A DNA stretch of 64,000 nucleotides. Origin: Tardiphaga sp051811025. GTDB lineage: Bacteria; Pseudomonadota; Alphaproteobacteria; Rhizobiales; Xanthobacteraceae. The DNA lies in contig NZ_JBPWQE010000001.1 in NCBI RefSeq assembly GCF_051811025.1, forward strand, positions 5,642,001 through 5,706,000. The letters run 5' to 3'. Below, one piece after another: positions 18,450 through 27,286 of the stretch. Within the stretch, counting starts at the first letter, position 1, and every line of letters begins with the position of its first letter. The notes under the pieces are model-generated. The model had not been told where the DNA came from, ran no database searches, and saw only the letters and a list, made by a program, of their open reading frames with translations. The translations under genes were made by a program, and so were the position numbers.

Positions 18450-19538
18450 TCAGCCGCCGAGCATGCGGCTGACGATGCGCGCCGCATAATCCACCATCGG
18501 GATCACCCGCGCATAATTCAGCCGGGTCGGGCCGATGACACCGAGAACGCCGACAATATGGCCGGCACCGTCGCTATAGGGCGCAATGATCGTGGACGAG
18601 CCAGACAGTGAGAACAGCTTGTTTTCGGAGCCGATGAAGATGCGAACACCTTCCGCGGTCTCCGCCCGGCCAAGAAGATCGATCACCTCGCGCTTGGCTT
18701 CGAGATCGTCGAACAGGAGGCGAACGCGTTCAAGATCCTCCAGCGCATGGAGATCCTCGAGCAGATTGGCCTGGCCGCGCACGATCAGCTGCCGATCGTC
18801 CTTTTCCCCGCCCGACCAGCTGGCAATGCCGGCGGCAATCACCTTCTGGGTCAGCTGATCGAGCTCGATCTGGTTCTGGGTCAGCGCCGTTTCCAGCTCC
18901 AGCCGGGCTTCGGCCAGCGTACGGCCGCGGATTCGGGCATTGAGGAAATTCGAGGCCTCGTTCAACGCCGATGATGGCACGCCGGGCGCCAGGGTCAGCA
19001 CCCGGTTTTCGACCTGGCCATCCTCGGCCACCAGCACAACCAAGGCCTTTTCAGGCTCCAGACGGACGAATTCGATGTGTTTCAGCCGCACATTGGACTT
19101 GGCGGTCAAAACTACCGCCGCTGCGCGGGTCAGCCCGGACAGCCGCGTCAATGCCTCGCCGAGCGCCGCCTCCACTGTCTGCGAACGGCCGACGGAGGAG
19201 AGCTGCTGCTGGATCGATTGCCGCTCTGGTTCGGTTAGGTCACCGACCTGCATCAGGGCATCGACGAAAAACCGCAGTCCGAGTTCGGTCGGCAAACGCC
19301 CGGCAGAGGTATGCGGCGCGTAAATGAGGCCAAGTTGCTCCAGGTCCGACATGACGTTGCGAACCGAGGCCGGCGACAGCGGAACCGTGATCAGACGCGA
19401 AATATTGCGCGATCCGACAGGTTCCCCAGTGGCGAGATAGCTCTCGACGATCTGCCGGAAGATCTCGCGCGATCGCTCATTGAGCTGGGCAAGCCCGGCA
19501 TGCGGCGTGATCAGGCCGATCGGATCGTGGTGGGCCAC
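18450..19538 (-). CDS. hrcA: heat-inducible transcription repressor HrcA
   Basis: Repressor that binds CIRCE operators, classically before groESL, and is tuned by GroEL. The 362-residue protein begins with a winged helix (LNERSREIFRQIVESYLATG, then PVGSRNISRL and SPASVRNVMSDLEQLGL) and ends with the GAF-like dimerisation region containing GVLGVIGPTRLNYARVIPMV. The start is GTG 19538, because AAGGAG lies exactly six bases before it; the TTG at 19544 would abut that site. No CIRCE element is visible in this window, so its targets must lie elsewhere. Confidence 0.95.
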   Translation of the reverse strand: MAHHDPIGLITPHAGLAQLNERSREIFRQIVESYLATGEPVGSRNISRLITVPLSPASVRNVMSDLEQLGLIYAPHTSAGRLPTELGLRFFVDALMQVGDLTEPERQSIQQQLSSVGRSQTVEAALGEALTRLSGLTRAAAVVLTAKSNVRLKHIEFVRLEPEKALVVLVAEDGQVENRVLTLAPGVPSSALNEASNFLNARIRGRTLAEARLELETALTQNQIELDQLTQKVIAAGIASWSGGEKDDRQLIVRGQANLLEDLHALEDLERVRLLFDDLEAKREVIDLLGRAETAEGVRIFIGSENKLFSLSGSSTIIAPYSDGAGHIVGVLGVIGPTRLNYARVIPMVDYAARIVSRMLGG

Positions 19539-19691
19539 AGGCAACTCCTTGAGGACCTAATTTGTCGCTCCGGCGCGCCGGATACAAGCACCATTGCGTG
19601 CGTGGAACCTGCCCTGCCCTTGCCGCTGCGGTCCGCGGCCCCTAAAAGCACCGCGAACAGGCTCTCTCTGGACATTTGGAAGGATTTTCTC

Positions 19692-20414
19692 ATGCGGCCA
19701 AGCCGTCGTGCGCCCGATGAACTGCGCGCCGTGTCGCTGGAACGCGGCGTCGTCAAATATGCCGAAGGCTCCTGCATGGTGAAATTCGGCGACACCCATG
19801 TGCTGGTCACCGCGACGCTGGAAGAGCGCCTGCCGCCATGGCTCAAGGGCCAGGGCCGCGGCTGGGTCACGGCCGAATACGGCATGCTGCCCCGCGCCAC
19901 ATTGGAACGCACCCGCCGCGAAGCCGCATCCGGCAAGCAGGGCGGCCGCACCGTCGAGATCCAGCGCCTGATTGGCCGCTCGCTCCGCGCTGCCGTCGAT
20001 CTGGAAGCGCTCGGCGAACGCCAGATCACCATCGACTGCGACGTCATCCAGGCCGATGGCGGCACCCGCACGGCGTCGATCACCGGCGCATGGGTTGCGC
20101 TGGCTGACTGCATCTCGTGGATGAAGAACCGCAACATGTTCAAGAACGGCGGCGGCAACGTGCTGCGCGACAATATCGCGGCGATTTCCTGCGGTATCTA
20201 TCAGGGCACCCCGGTGCTCGATCTCGACTATGCCGAAGATTCCGAGGCCGACACTGACGCCAATTTCGTGATGACCGGCGACGGCCGCATCATCGAAGTC
20301 CAAGGCACCGCCGAAAAGACGCCGTTCACGCAGGACGAGTTCCTGAAGCTGATGGCGCTGGCGCAGACGGGCGTCGGCCGTCTGGTCGAATTGCAGAGGA
20401 TGGCGATCACCTGA
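19692..20414 (+). CDS. rph: ribonuclease PH
   Basis: Phosphorolytic 3'-to-5' exoribonuclease that trims tRNA precursors. The 240-residue protein opens MRPSRRAPDELRAVSLERG and has the phosphate-binding TRREAASGKQGGRT region, IDCDVIQADGGTRTASITGA and the C-terminal VQGTAEKTPFTQDEFLKLM. The start is the ATG at 19692, which matches the family; the reading frame is open much further upstream without homology. It is divergent from hrcA and followed by rdgB and hemW. Confidence 0.96.
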   Translation: MRPSRRAPDELRAVSLERGVVKYAEGSCMVKFGDTHVLVTATLEERLPPWLKGQGRGWVTAEYGMLPRATLERTRREAASGKQGGRTVEIQRLIGRSLRAAVDLEALGERQITIDCDVIQADGGTRTASITGAWVALADCISWMKNRNMFKNGGGNVLRDNIAAISCGIYQGTPVLDLDYAEDSEADTDANFVMTGDGRIIEVQGTAEKTPFTQDEFLKLMALAQTGVGRLVELQRMAIT

Positions 20415-20450
20415 TTTCGCAATCACCCAAGCAGGCATAGACTCACCACC

Positions 20451-21086
20451 ATGCATCGTCGAATCACTGGGAAGCTCGTCATTGCCACCCACAATCCCGG
20501 CAAGCTCGCCGAGATGCGCGATCTCCTGGCTCCCTACGGCATCGAGGCAGTATCGGCCGGCGAGCTCGGCCTCGCCGAGCCCGACGAGACCGGCGACACC
20601 TTCAAGGCCAACGCGGCGATCAAGGCGATTGCCGCGGCCAATGTCGCGCAACTGCCAGCCTTCGCTGACGATTCAGGTCTGGTCGTCGATGCCCTCGATG
20701 GCGCGCCCGGCATCTATTCGGCACGCTGGGCCGGTGACTCCAAGGACTTCAACGGCGCGATGACACGCATCGAACGCCTGCTACAGGAACGCGGCGCGAC
20801 TACGCCCGACAAGCGCGCCGCGCATTTCGTCTCGGCGCTCTGCGTGGCATGGCCCGACGGTCACCTCGAGGAAGTCGAAGCCCATGCCCATGGCACGCTG
20901 GTCTGGCCGCCGCGCGGCACTGCCGGCTTCGGCTATGATCCGACATTTCTGCCCGACGGCCATGGCCGCACTTACGGCGAGATGACCGCGGTCGAAAAAC
21001 ACGGTCTGCCACCACTCGGCGAGGGCCTGTCGCATCGCGCCAGGGCGTTCGTGAAACTCGCGGAGATCTGCCTTGAATCCCGCTGA
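20451..21086 (+). CDS. rdgB: dITP/XTP pyrophosphatase (Ham1/RdgB)
   Basis: House-cleaning enzyme that hydrolyses dITP, ITP and XTP to monophosphates, keeping deaminated purines out of nucleic acid. The 211-residue protein has VIATHNPGKLAEM near the N-terminus, AFADDSGLVVDALDGAPGIYSARWAG in the middle, and GTAGFGYDPTFLPDG plus SHRARAF near the C-terminus, all family hallmarks. It follows rph by 36 bases and overlaps hemW by 14. Confidence 0.96.
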   Translation: MHRRITGKLVIATHNPGKLAEMRDLLAPYGIEAVSAGELGLAEPDETGDTFKANAAIKAIAAANVAQLPAFADDSGLVVDALDGAPGIYSARWAGDSKDFNGAMTRIERLLQERGATTPDKRAAHFVSALCVAWPDGHLEEVEAHAHGTLVWPPRGTAGFGYDPTFLPDGHGRTYGEMTAVEKHGLPPLGEGLSHRARAFVKLAEICLESR

Positions 21087-22236
21087 CGCACAGCAAGACG
21101 CTTTCGGCGTCTATGTGCACTGGCCGTTCTGCCTGTCGAAGTGCCCGTATTGCGACTTCAACAGCCATGTCCGTCATCACGCCGTCGATGAAGTGCGTTT
21201 CGCGCGCGCCTTTGCCCGCGAGATCGAAACCACCGCAGCGCGCACGCCGGGCCGGACGGTGACGTCGATCTTTCTCGGCGGCGGTACGCCGTCGCTGATG
21301 CAGCCGCAAACCGTCGGTGCTATTCTCGACTCGATCGGCAAATACTGGAACGTCGCCTCCGACGTCGAAGTATCACTCGAAGCCAACCCGACCTCCGTCG
21401 AAGCGACGCGCTTTCGCGGCTATCGCGAGGCCGGCGTCAACCGCGTGTCGCTCGGCGTACAGGCGCTTGACGATGCGTCGCTGAAATCACTGGGACGTCT
21501 GCATAGCGCGCGTGAAGCACTCGATGCCGTCGCCATCGCGCGCAGCGCATTCGATCGCTATTCATTCGATCTGATCTATGCGCGCCCCGACCAGACTCCG
21601 CAGATGTGGACCGATGAACTCAAGCTCGCGATCTCCGAGGCCGCAGAACATCTGTCGCTGTATCAGCTGACCATCGAGGAAGGCACGCCGTTTTTTGGGC
21701 TGCATGCTGCCGGTAAACTCAAGACGCCGGACGAAGGCCTCGCGCGCACGCTTTATGACGTGACGCAGGAGGTTTGCGCGCAGCAGGGCCTGCCATTCTA
21801 CGAGATTTCCAACCACGCCCGCCCGGGTGCGGAATGCAAACACAACCTCGTCTACTGGCGCGGTCAGGAATATGCCGGCATCGGGCCCGGCGCCCATGGC
21901 CGTCTCGACATCGACGGTGTCCGCCATGCCATCGCCACCGAGAAGCGTCCGGAAGCTTGGGTGATGCGTGTGGAAGACAACGGCCACGGCGTGACATCGG
22001 ATGAATTGCTCAACAGCGAAGAACGCGCCGACGAATATCTGCTGATGGGCCTGCGCCTCGCTGAGGGCATCGATCCCGCGCGTTATCAGATGCTGTCCGG
22101 CCGTGCGCTGGATGAGAAACGCATCGAGATTCTGCGCGAGGAAGGCGCGATCATCGTCGAAGAGAACGGCCGTCTGCGCGTGACGCAGGAGGGATTTCCC
22201 GTGCTCGATGCAGTCGTGGCAGATCTGGCGGCTTAA
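21073..22236 (+). CDS. hemW: radical SAM heme chaperone HemW
   Basis: A 387-residue radical-SAM protein with the cluster motif C20-X3-C24-X2-C27 (PFCLSKCPYCDF), GGGTPS, and the HemW-specific heme motif HNLVYW. The fourth cysteine of true coproporphyrinogen dehydrogenase HemN (CxxxCxxCxC) is absent, so this is the heme-transfer chaperone and not the oxidase. The TTG at 21073, inside the end of rdgB, has GGAGA about six bases upstream and is the only start that keeps the conserved N-terminus. Confidence 0.93.
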   Translation: MNPADAQQDAFGVYVHWPFCLSKCPYCDFNSHVRHHAVDEVRFARAFAREIETTAARTPGRTVTSIFLGGGTPSLMQPQTVGAILDSIGKYWNVASDVEVSLEANPTSVEATRFRGYREAGVNRVSLGVQALDDASLKSLGRLHSAREALDAVAIARSAFDRYSFDLIYARPDQTPQMWTDELKLAISEAAEHLSLYQLTIEEGTPFFGLHAAGKLKTPDEGLARTLYDVTQEVCAQQGLPFYEISNHARPGAECKHNLVYWRGQEYAGIGPGAHGRLDIDGVRHAIATEKRPEAWVMRVEDNGHGVTSDELLNSEERADEYLLMGLRLAEGIDPARYQMLSGRALDEKRIEILREEGAIIVEENGRLRVTQEGFPVLDAVVADLAA

Positions 22237-22239
22237 TCG

Positions 22240-23466
22240 CTACGCCCCGAAACTCTTGGGCGAACCCGCCACGGCCTGACCGCCGCCTGAAGCGACCTTC
22301 ATCACAGCCAAACCGCGATCATTGCCGCCATCGCTGCGGAAACGGAACAGGCCATCGATGCCGGCAAAGCCGGACGGATTGGTGAGCGTCTCCGGCGCGA
22401 AGCGCTGTCCGCCCTGGGTGCGCGCCAAGGCAGCCACGAGCGCCACCGCATCGTAGGCAAGCGTCGCGGTGCGCACGGGATCGCCGCCATATTTCGCGCG
22501 ATAACGGCCAGCAAATGCACGAAACCCTGCGGGATCCGGCGCGGCATAGAGCCCACCCTGCAACGCCGCGCTGTTGAAGACGCGCGGATTGTCCCACAGG
22601 CCCGTACCGAGTAATTGCACATTGCGCAGATTGGCGCCCGCCGCGGTCAAAGCGTCGGCCGTTGCAACCACCGCGTCGCCATCGTCTGCGATGAAGAGTG
22701 CATCAGCGCCGGTCAGTGATGCCGCGATGTTACGTGCCGCGCTGGAGCGATCCGCGCCGTAGCGCTCAAAGGCGACGATGCGGCCGCCCTTGCGCGCGAC
22801 GGCCTGTTTGAAAGCCACTTCGACGACATTGCCATAGGCGTTTTCGGGCAGCATCGCCGCAAAGGATCGTTTACCCGTGCCCGCAGCGTAATCGACAATG
22901 CGATTGACGTCGGACTCAGGCAGAAAACTGAGCAAATAAACACCGCGGCCCGCGACGCTCGAATCGGTCGAGAACGCGATCACCGGCACGTTGCGCGCCC
23001 GGGTCAGTTGCGCCGTCGCCGGCACTGACAGCGCAAACAGCGGCCCGAGAATAATTTCGGAGCCTTCATCGAGCGCCTGCTGGGTCGCCTGTTGCGCGCC
23101 CTGCGCGCTGCCGTTGTCATCCTTGATCAGCAATTGAATGCTGGGATTCTGGAATTCGGCGAGCGCCATTTCGGCGGCATTCTTCATCGACTGCGCGGCG
23201 ACGCCGGCATTGCCCGACGCCGACAGCGGCAGGATCAGCCCGACTTTCGTGCCGCCGGTGCCGATAGCTTGCGACTGCTGCGCCGGCCCCGCGGGAGGTC
23301 CCGACGGCGCTGCAGGGCCGGTGCCGAACGCATTGGTCAGCGTCGATTGCACACCCGCGCAGGCCCCGAGCAGCGGCGCGCCCAGCAGCAGGCCGACAGC
23401 CGTCCGCCGTGTTGCGCCCGACGTCGCGCCCTTGGTCCCGGATTTGGGGTCGAACGGATCCGCCAT
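22240..23466 (-). CDS. penicillin-binding protein activator / periplasmic-binding lipoprotein (LpoA-like)
   Basis: A 408-residue predicted lipoprotein: basic N-terminus, hydrophobic segment and lipobox LLGAC with Cys near residue 36, then a Pro/Gly/Ala-rich linker and a type-1 periplasmic binding fold (VGLILPLSASGNAG near the start, IILGPLFALSVPA, VIAFSTDSSVAG). Proteins of this layout beside rsmI and yraN are annotated as penicillin-binding-protein activators, like the C-terminal domain of E. coli LpoA. A direct role here is inferred. The ATG at 23466 gives a normal lipoprotein signal. It is convergent with hemW (three bases apart). Confidence 0.82.
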   Translation of the reverse strand: MADPFDPKSGTKGATSGATRRTAVGLLLGAPLLGACAGVQSTLTNAFGTGPAAPSGPPAGPAQQSQAIGTGGTKVGLILPLSASGNAGVAAQSMKNAAEMALAEFQNPSIQLLIKDDNGSAQGAQQATQQALDEGSEIILGPLFALSVPATAQLTRARNVPVIAFSTDSSVAGRGVYLLSFLPESDVNRIVDYAAGTGKRSFAAMLPENAYGNVVEVAFKQAVARKGGRIVAFERYGADRSSAARNIAASLTGADALFIADDGDAVVATADALTAAGANLRNVQLLGTGLWDNPRVFNSAALQGGLYAAPDPAGFRAFAGRYRAKYGGDPVRTATLAYDAVALVAALARTQGGQRFAPETLTNPSGFAGIDGLFRFRSDGGNDRGLAVMKVASGGGQAVAGSPKSFGA

Positions 23467-23691
23467 CACTTCTCTTCTTTCGGCCGCATCAAATCGGCCC
23501 GCCTCGTCACCCACCATATAGTGTGAGGCGCGGATTCAGACATATTGTCGGCGATAAGTTAACCAAAACAAAAGCTTTATGTCCGGCATACCCCGTCACC
23601 GCGGCCGGATTAGCACGACGGGAATGAACCACGACCAAACGCCGAAAAAACGGCTGTCCCCCTTTGGCGCAATTCGCTCTACATTGTCGCC

Positions 23692-24648
23692 ATGCGCGCA
23701 ACACCCCTCTCCTCATCGCCTGCGGACGCCGCGGCGCCATCGGCCCGGACCTTCACGGTCTCCGGCCATCTGCTCATGGCACCGAAAGCTGTTCCGGGGC
23801 TGCATCTCGTAGCCACGCCGATCGGCAACCTTGGCGACATCACCCTGCGCGCGCTGGAAACCCTGGCGGGGGTCGATATTATCGCCTGCGAAGACACCCG
23901 CATCACCCGCCGCCTGACCGAGCGCTACGGGATCACTGGCACACTCAAGCAATATCATGAGCACAATGCCGAACAGGCGCGGCCGAAGATCCTCGAAAAG
24001 CTGGCGCAGGGCGCATCCATCGCGCTGGTGTCGGATGCCGGCACACCACTGATTTCCGACCCCGGCTTCAAGCTGGTGCGCGAGGTCGCCGCCGCAGGCT
24101 TTAGCGTGATCTCGCTGCCGGGGCCGTCCTCGGTGCTGGCCGCGCTGGCTGTCTCGGCGCTGCCGACCGATCGCTTCTTCTTCGAGGGCTTCCTGCCATC
24201 ACGGCAAATGGCGCGCCGGTCCCGCCTGACGGAGTTGGCTGCCATCGACGCCACGCTGGTAATGTTCGAATCCGGCAACCGCGTGCAGGACACGCTGGCC
24301 GATCTCGCCGATATCATGGGCAACCGCGATGCGGCGATCTGCCGTGAACTCACGAAGATGCATGAAGAGATCAATCGTGGACCGATTGCCGATCTGGCCA
24401 AGGAGGCCGATGGGCTGGAGACCCGCGGCGAATTCGTACTCGTCATCGGGCCACCGGCTGCGGATGCGCAGGCCATGACCGAGGACGATCTCGATGCCCT
24501 GCTGCGCAGCTCGTTGCAGCTCGACAGCGTCAAGGATGCCGTCGCGCATGCGGTCGAACTGTCCGGCCGGCCGCGCCGCGCCGTCTATGCCCGCGCGCTG
24601 GAACTGGCGAAGGAGATTCACAGGGACTCCGGCGATGGCGAAGACTGA
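23692..24648 (+). CDS. rsmI: 16S rRNA 2'-O-ribose C1402 methyltransferase
   Basis: SAM-dependent enzyme that methylates the ribose of C1402 in the decoding centre. The 318-residue protein has LHLVATPIGNLGDITLRALETL, CEDTRITRRL, SDAGTPLISDPGFKLV and the C-terminal REL/E region of the tetrapyrrole methylase fold. The first 30 residues are a non-conserved extension, so a later start near the second Met (residue 29) is possible. It overlaps yraN by 14 bases. Confidence 0.94.
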   Translation: MRATPLSSSPADAAAPSARTFTVSGHLLMAPKAVPGLHLVATPIGNLGDITLRALETLAGVDIIACEDTRITRRLTERYGITGTLKQYHEHNAEQARPKILEKLAQGASIALVSDAGTPLISDPGFKLVREVAAAGFSVISLPGPSSVLAALAVSALPTDRFFFEGFLPSRQMARRSRLTELAAIDATLVMFESGNRVQDTLADLADIMGNRDAAICRELTKMHEEINRGPIADLAKEADGLETRGEFVLVIGPPAADAQAMTEDDLDALLRSSLQLDSVKDAVAHAVELSGRPRRAVYARALELAKEIHRDSGDGED

Positions 24649-25048
24649 CAAAGTCTCCACGCCGAAGCCCGCACCTAGACCGGCAGCCCCGGAACGCGTT
24701 GCTGCGTTCAATACCGGCCTCTCCGCCGAAAGCCGTGCCGCTGCTTTGCTGCTGGCCAAGGGTTACCGCATCCTCGCCCGCCGCTTTCGTACACCCCATG
24801 GCGAGATCGACATTGTCGCCAGGAAACGCAGCCTGATCGCCTTTGTCGAGGTGAAGGCCCGCGCCAGCCTGGACGAGGCCGCCTATGCGGTGACACCGCG
24901 TCAGCAGGCCCGGATCATGGATGCCGCCCAGGCCTGGCTGATGGTGCACCCCGAACATGCGGAATTCGACCTGCGTTTTGACGTCGTGCTGATTGCGCCG
25001 AGACATTTGCCACGCCATCTGTTAGCGGCATTCGACGCCTCAACCTGA
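24635..25048 (+). CDS. UPF0102 (YraN) nuclease-fold protein
   Basis: A 137-residue protein of the YraN family, with an endonuclease-like fold related to Holliday junction resolvases. The motif GEIDIVARK followed by LIAFVEVKARAS carries the D-x(n)-E-x-K pattern of that superfamily. Biological role unknown. The start lies inside the end of rsmI, an arrangement conserved in many bacteria, and gshB follows 38 bases later. Confidence 0.9.
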   Translation: MAKTDKVSTPKPAPRPAAPERVAAFNTGLSAESRAAALLLAKGYRILARRFRTPHGEIDIVARKRSLIAFVEVKARASLDEAAYAVTPRQQARIMDAAQAWLMVHPEHAEFDLRFDVVLIAPRHLPRHLLAAFDAST

Positions 25049-25086
25049 GCTTTCGCCTCCCCGACCACAATTCCGGACCATGCAGC

Positions 25087-26028
25087 ATGACCTTGAACGT
25101 CGCCGTCCAGATGGACCCCATCGCGCGCATCAATCACAAGGGCGATTCGACCTTCGCAATGCTGCTGGAAGCCCAGAAGCGCGGTCACAAGCTGTCCTAT
25201 TACACCCCGGACAAGCTCTCGCTGCGCGGCAATGATGTGGTGGCGCCAGTGCAGCCGCTGTCGGTACGCGATGTCGAAGGCGATTATTTCACGCTCGGCG
25301 AGCCCGTCCGCACCAACATGGCATCCTTCGACGTCGTGTTGCTGCGCCAGGACCCGCCATTCGACCTCGCTTACATCACCTCGACGCATCTGCTCGAGCG
25401 CATCCATCCGAAGACGCTGGTGGTCAATGATCCGGCTTCCGTGCGCAACGCGCCGGAGAAGATCTTCGTGATGGGCTTCTCGGATCTGATGCCACCGACG
25501 CTGATCTCGCGCGACAAGGACGAGATCAATGCGTTCCGCGCCGAACATGATGCCGTGGTGATGAAACCGCTGCATGGCCACGGCGGCGCAGCCGTGTTTC
25601 GCGTGCTACCGCAGGACATGAATTTCGGTTCGCTCTACGATCTGTTCTCCGTGACCTTCAAGGAGCAGTGGGTCATCCAGCGCTTCCTCCCCGAGGTGAA
25701 ACATGGTGACAAGCGCATCATCCTGATCGACGGCGAATTCGCGGGTGCCGTGAACCGCGTGCCGGCTGAAGACGATTTGCGCTCCAACATGGTGCGCGGC
25801 GGCGCCGCCAAGGCCACCGAACTCTCGCCGCGCGAGCGCGAGATCTGCGAACGTGTCGGACCGGCGCTGCGTGAACTCGGTCTACTGTTCGTCGGCATCG
25901 ACGTGATCGATGGCAATCTCACCGAGATCAACGTGACGTCGCCCACGGGCATTCGTGCCATCGCCAAGCTTGGCGGCCCTGATGTGGCAGCACGCGTATG
26001 GGACGTGATCGAAGCGAAGCGGAAGTAA
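25087..26028 (+). CDS. gshB: glutathione synthetase
   Basis: ATP-grasp ligase joining gamma-glutamylcysteine and glycine. The 313-residue protein begins MTLNVAVQMDPIARINHKGDS and has LLRQDPPFD, VMKPLHGHGGAAVF (ATP-binding loop), RFLPEVKHGDKRIILIDGE and the C-terminal DVIDGNLTEINVTSPTG with metal ligands. The length matches the bacterial family. It probably belongs to an rsmI-yraN-gshB transcript. Confidence 0.97.
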   Translation: MTLNVAVQMDPIARINHKGDSTFAMLLEAQKRGHKLSYYTPDKLSLRGNDVVAPVQPLSVRDVEGDYFTLGEPVRTNMASFDVVLLRQDPPFDLAYITSTHLLERIHPKTLVVNDPASVRNAPEKIFVMGFSDLMPPTLISRDKDEINAFRAEHDAVVMKPLHGHGGAAVFRVLPQDMNFGSLYDLFSVTFKEQWVIQRFLPEVKHGDKRIILIDGEFAGAVNRVPAEDDLRSNMVRGGAAKATELSPREREICERVGPALRELGLLFVGIDVIDGNLTEINVTSPTGIRAIAKLGGPDVAARVWDVIEAKRK

Positions 26029-26109
26029 ACTCCACCCACGTCATTCGCTGCGTTGCGTCAATGCTTAACGCAGACGTTTAAATTCCATTCGTCACAATTC
26101 TTCACCCGC

Positions 26110-26204
26110 TGCTTTTGCTTGCCAGTCATCGAGGGCAAGGGCAGCATGCTGATGCACGCCCGACCAATCGGGCGGCCCGCCATGTGTGGTGGCAAGCAAA
26201 AGCA
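26110..26204 (+). promoter_or_regulatory. structured 5' leader (candidate cis-regulatory RNA) of the MBL-fold gene
   Basis: A perfect 15-bp inverted repeat, arms TGCTTTTGCTTGCCA (26110-26124) and TGGCAAGCAAAAGCA (26190-26204), encloses 65 bases and ends about seven bases before the GGAGG ribosome-binding site. Inside, GCCC at 26158-26161 can pair with GGGC at 26139-26142 or with GGGC at 26170-26173. The latter gives a 6-bp hairpin, GCCCGA-CCAA-TCGGGC. A closed stem with competing inner hairpins is the shape of a riboswitch or other regulatory leader. It matches no class I know. A DNA-level operator is the alternative. Confidence 0.5.
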
Positions 26205-26221
26205 TAATAGTGGAGGAACGC

Positions 26222-27202
26222 ATGACTTCAGACGTTTCGCGACGGTCCCTGCTCGCGCTCTGCGCAGGTCTGGGCGCTAATGTCCTCGCTCCCGGCCTCA
26301 TCGGCAGCGCATCGGCCAAGGCACCAAAGCTCGGCACACAGGCGCCCTACTTCCACCGTTTCATGTTGGGCAGCGCGGAAGTCACCGTTGTCTCCGACGG
26401 ACCTTTGCCGCTCGGCGATCCCTCCGGCACATTCGTCGGCGTGCCCAAGGAAGATGTGCAGAAGATGCTGACGGATAATTTCCTCAGCAGCAGCAATGTC
26501 GTGCTCGAACAGAACGCGCCGATCGTCAACATGGGCGACAGGCTGATCCTGTTCGATACCGGCATGGGCACGTCGCAGCTGTTCGGCAACACCACGGGCC
26601 GCCTGCAAAAGAGCATGGCCGAGGCGGGTATCAAACCCGGCGATATTGACGCTGTGGTATGCTCACACGCGCATATCGATCATATCGGCGGCATCGTCGA
26701 TGCCAATGACAAGCCGCTGTTTCCGAACGCGCAGGTCTATCTCAGCGAGGAAGACTTCAAGTTCTGGACCGACGAAGGCAAGCTCGGTTCGCCGCTCAAG
26801 GACTTCATCGTCCATGCCCGCAAGAACCTGCTGCCAGTGAAGGATCGCCTGGTATTCTTCAAGGACGGCCAGGAGTTCCTGCCGGGCGTTACCGCGATCC
26901 ATGCGCCGGGCCATACGTTCGGCCACCACATGTTCATGATCCAGTCGGACGGAAAGTCCTTCGCGTTCCTCGGCGACCTGACCCACCATCAGGTGCTGTT
27001 GCTGGAGAAGCCGCGGATGGAGTTCGCCTATGATTCCGATCCGAAGATGGCGGCGGTGACGCGGGTGAAGATGCTCGACATGCTCGCGGCCAACAAGACC
27101 GCGGTGATGTCCTATCACTTCGCCTGGCCGGGTTATGGCCATGTGGTCAAATCCGGCGATGGCTTCCGCTATATCGCCGAGCCGATGGTGATGAATCTCT
27201 AG
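26222..27202 (+). CDS. exported metallo-beta-lactamase-fold hydrolase
   Basis: A 326-residue MBL-fold protein with the zinc motif SHAHIDHIGG (His149, His151, Asp153, His154), a further His in APGHTFGHH and a GDLTHHQ segment carrying the bridging Asp. The N-terminus VSRRSLLALCAGLGANVLAPG followed by a small-residue cleavage region to about residue 33 is a twin-arginine-type signal, so the folded, metal-loaded enzyme is probably exported. The start has GGAGGAACGC directly upstream. Substrate unknown; the fold covers lactonases, esterases and others. The leader is strongly structured (see 26110-26204). Confidence 0.86.
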   Translation: MTSDVSRRSLLALCAGLGANVLAPGLIGSASAKAPKLGTQAPYFHRFMLGSAEVTVVSDGPLPLGDPSGTFVGVPKEDVQKMLTDNFLSSSNVVLEQNAPIVNMGDRLILFDTGMGTSQLFGNTTGRLQKSMAEAGIKPGDIDAVVCSHAHIDHIGGIVDANDKPLFPNAQVYLSEEDFKFWTDEGKLGSPLKDFIVHARKNLLPVKDRLVFFKDGQEFLPGVTAIHAPGHTFGHHMFMIQSDGKSFAFLGDLTHHQVLLLEKPRMEFAYDSDPKMAAVTRVKMLDMLAANKTAVMSYHFAWPGYGHVVKSGDGFRYIAEPMVMNL

Positions 27203-27229
27203 CGGAAATCCTGCAACTTTCCTGCGACT

Positions 27230-27267
27230 TTCTTGCGGCGATCCTGAGACAGCGATCGCCGCAGGAA
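27230..27267. terminator. strong hairpin between MBL-fold gene and diguanylate cyclase
   Basis: A 10-bp perfect stem, TGCGGCGATC (27234-27243) and GATCGCCGCA (27254-27263), with extra pairs extending the base. It sits between two converging genes and is probably a two-way terminator, though T-runs are poor. Confidence 0.55.
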
Positions 27268-27286
27268 CTCCGCAGCGAACACATCG

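Noticed and set aside
19539..19691. CIRCE operator near hrcA
   Set aside because: No TTAGCACTC-N9-GAGTGCTAA-like repeat is present in this gap or before dnaK or grpE.
21073..22236. HemN coproporphyrinogen dehydrogenase
   Set aside because: The radical-SAM motif lacks HemN's fourth cysteine and the protein has the HNLVYW motif, so HemW is the better call.
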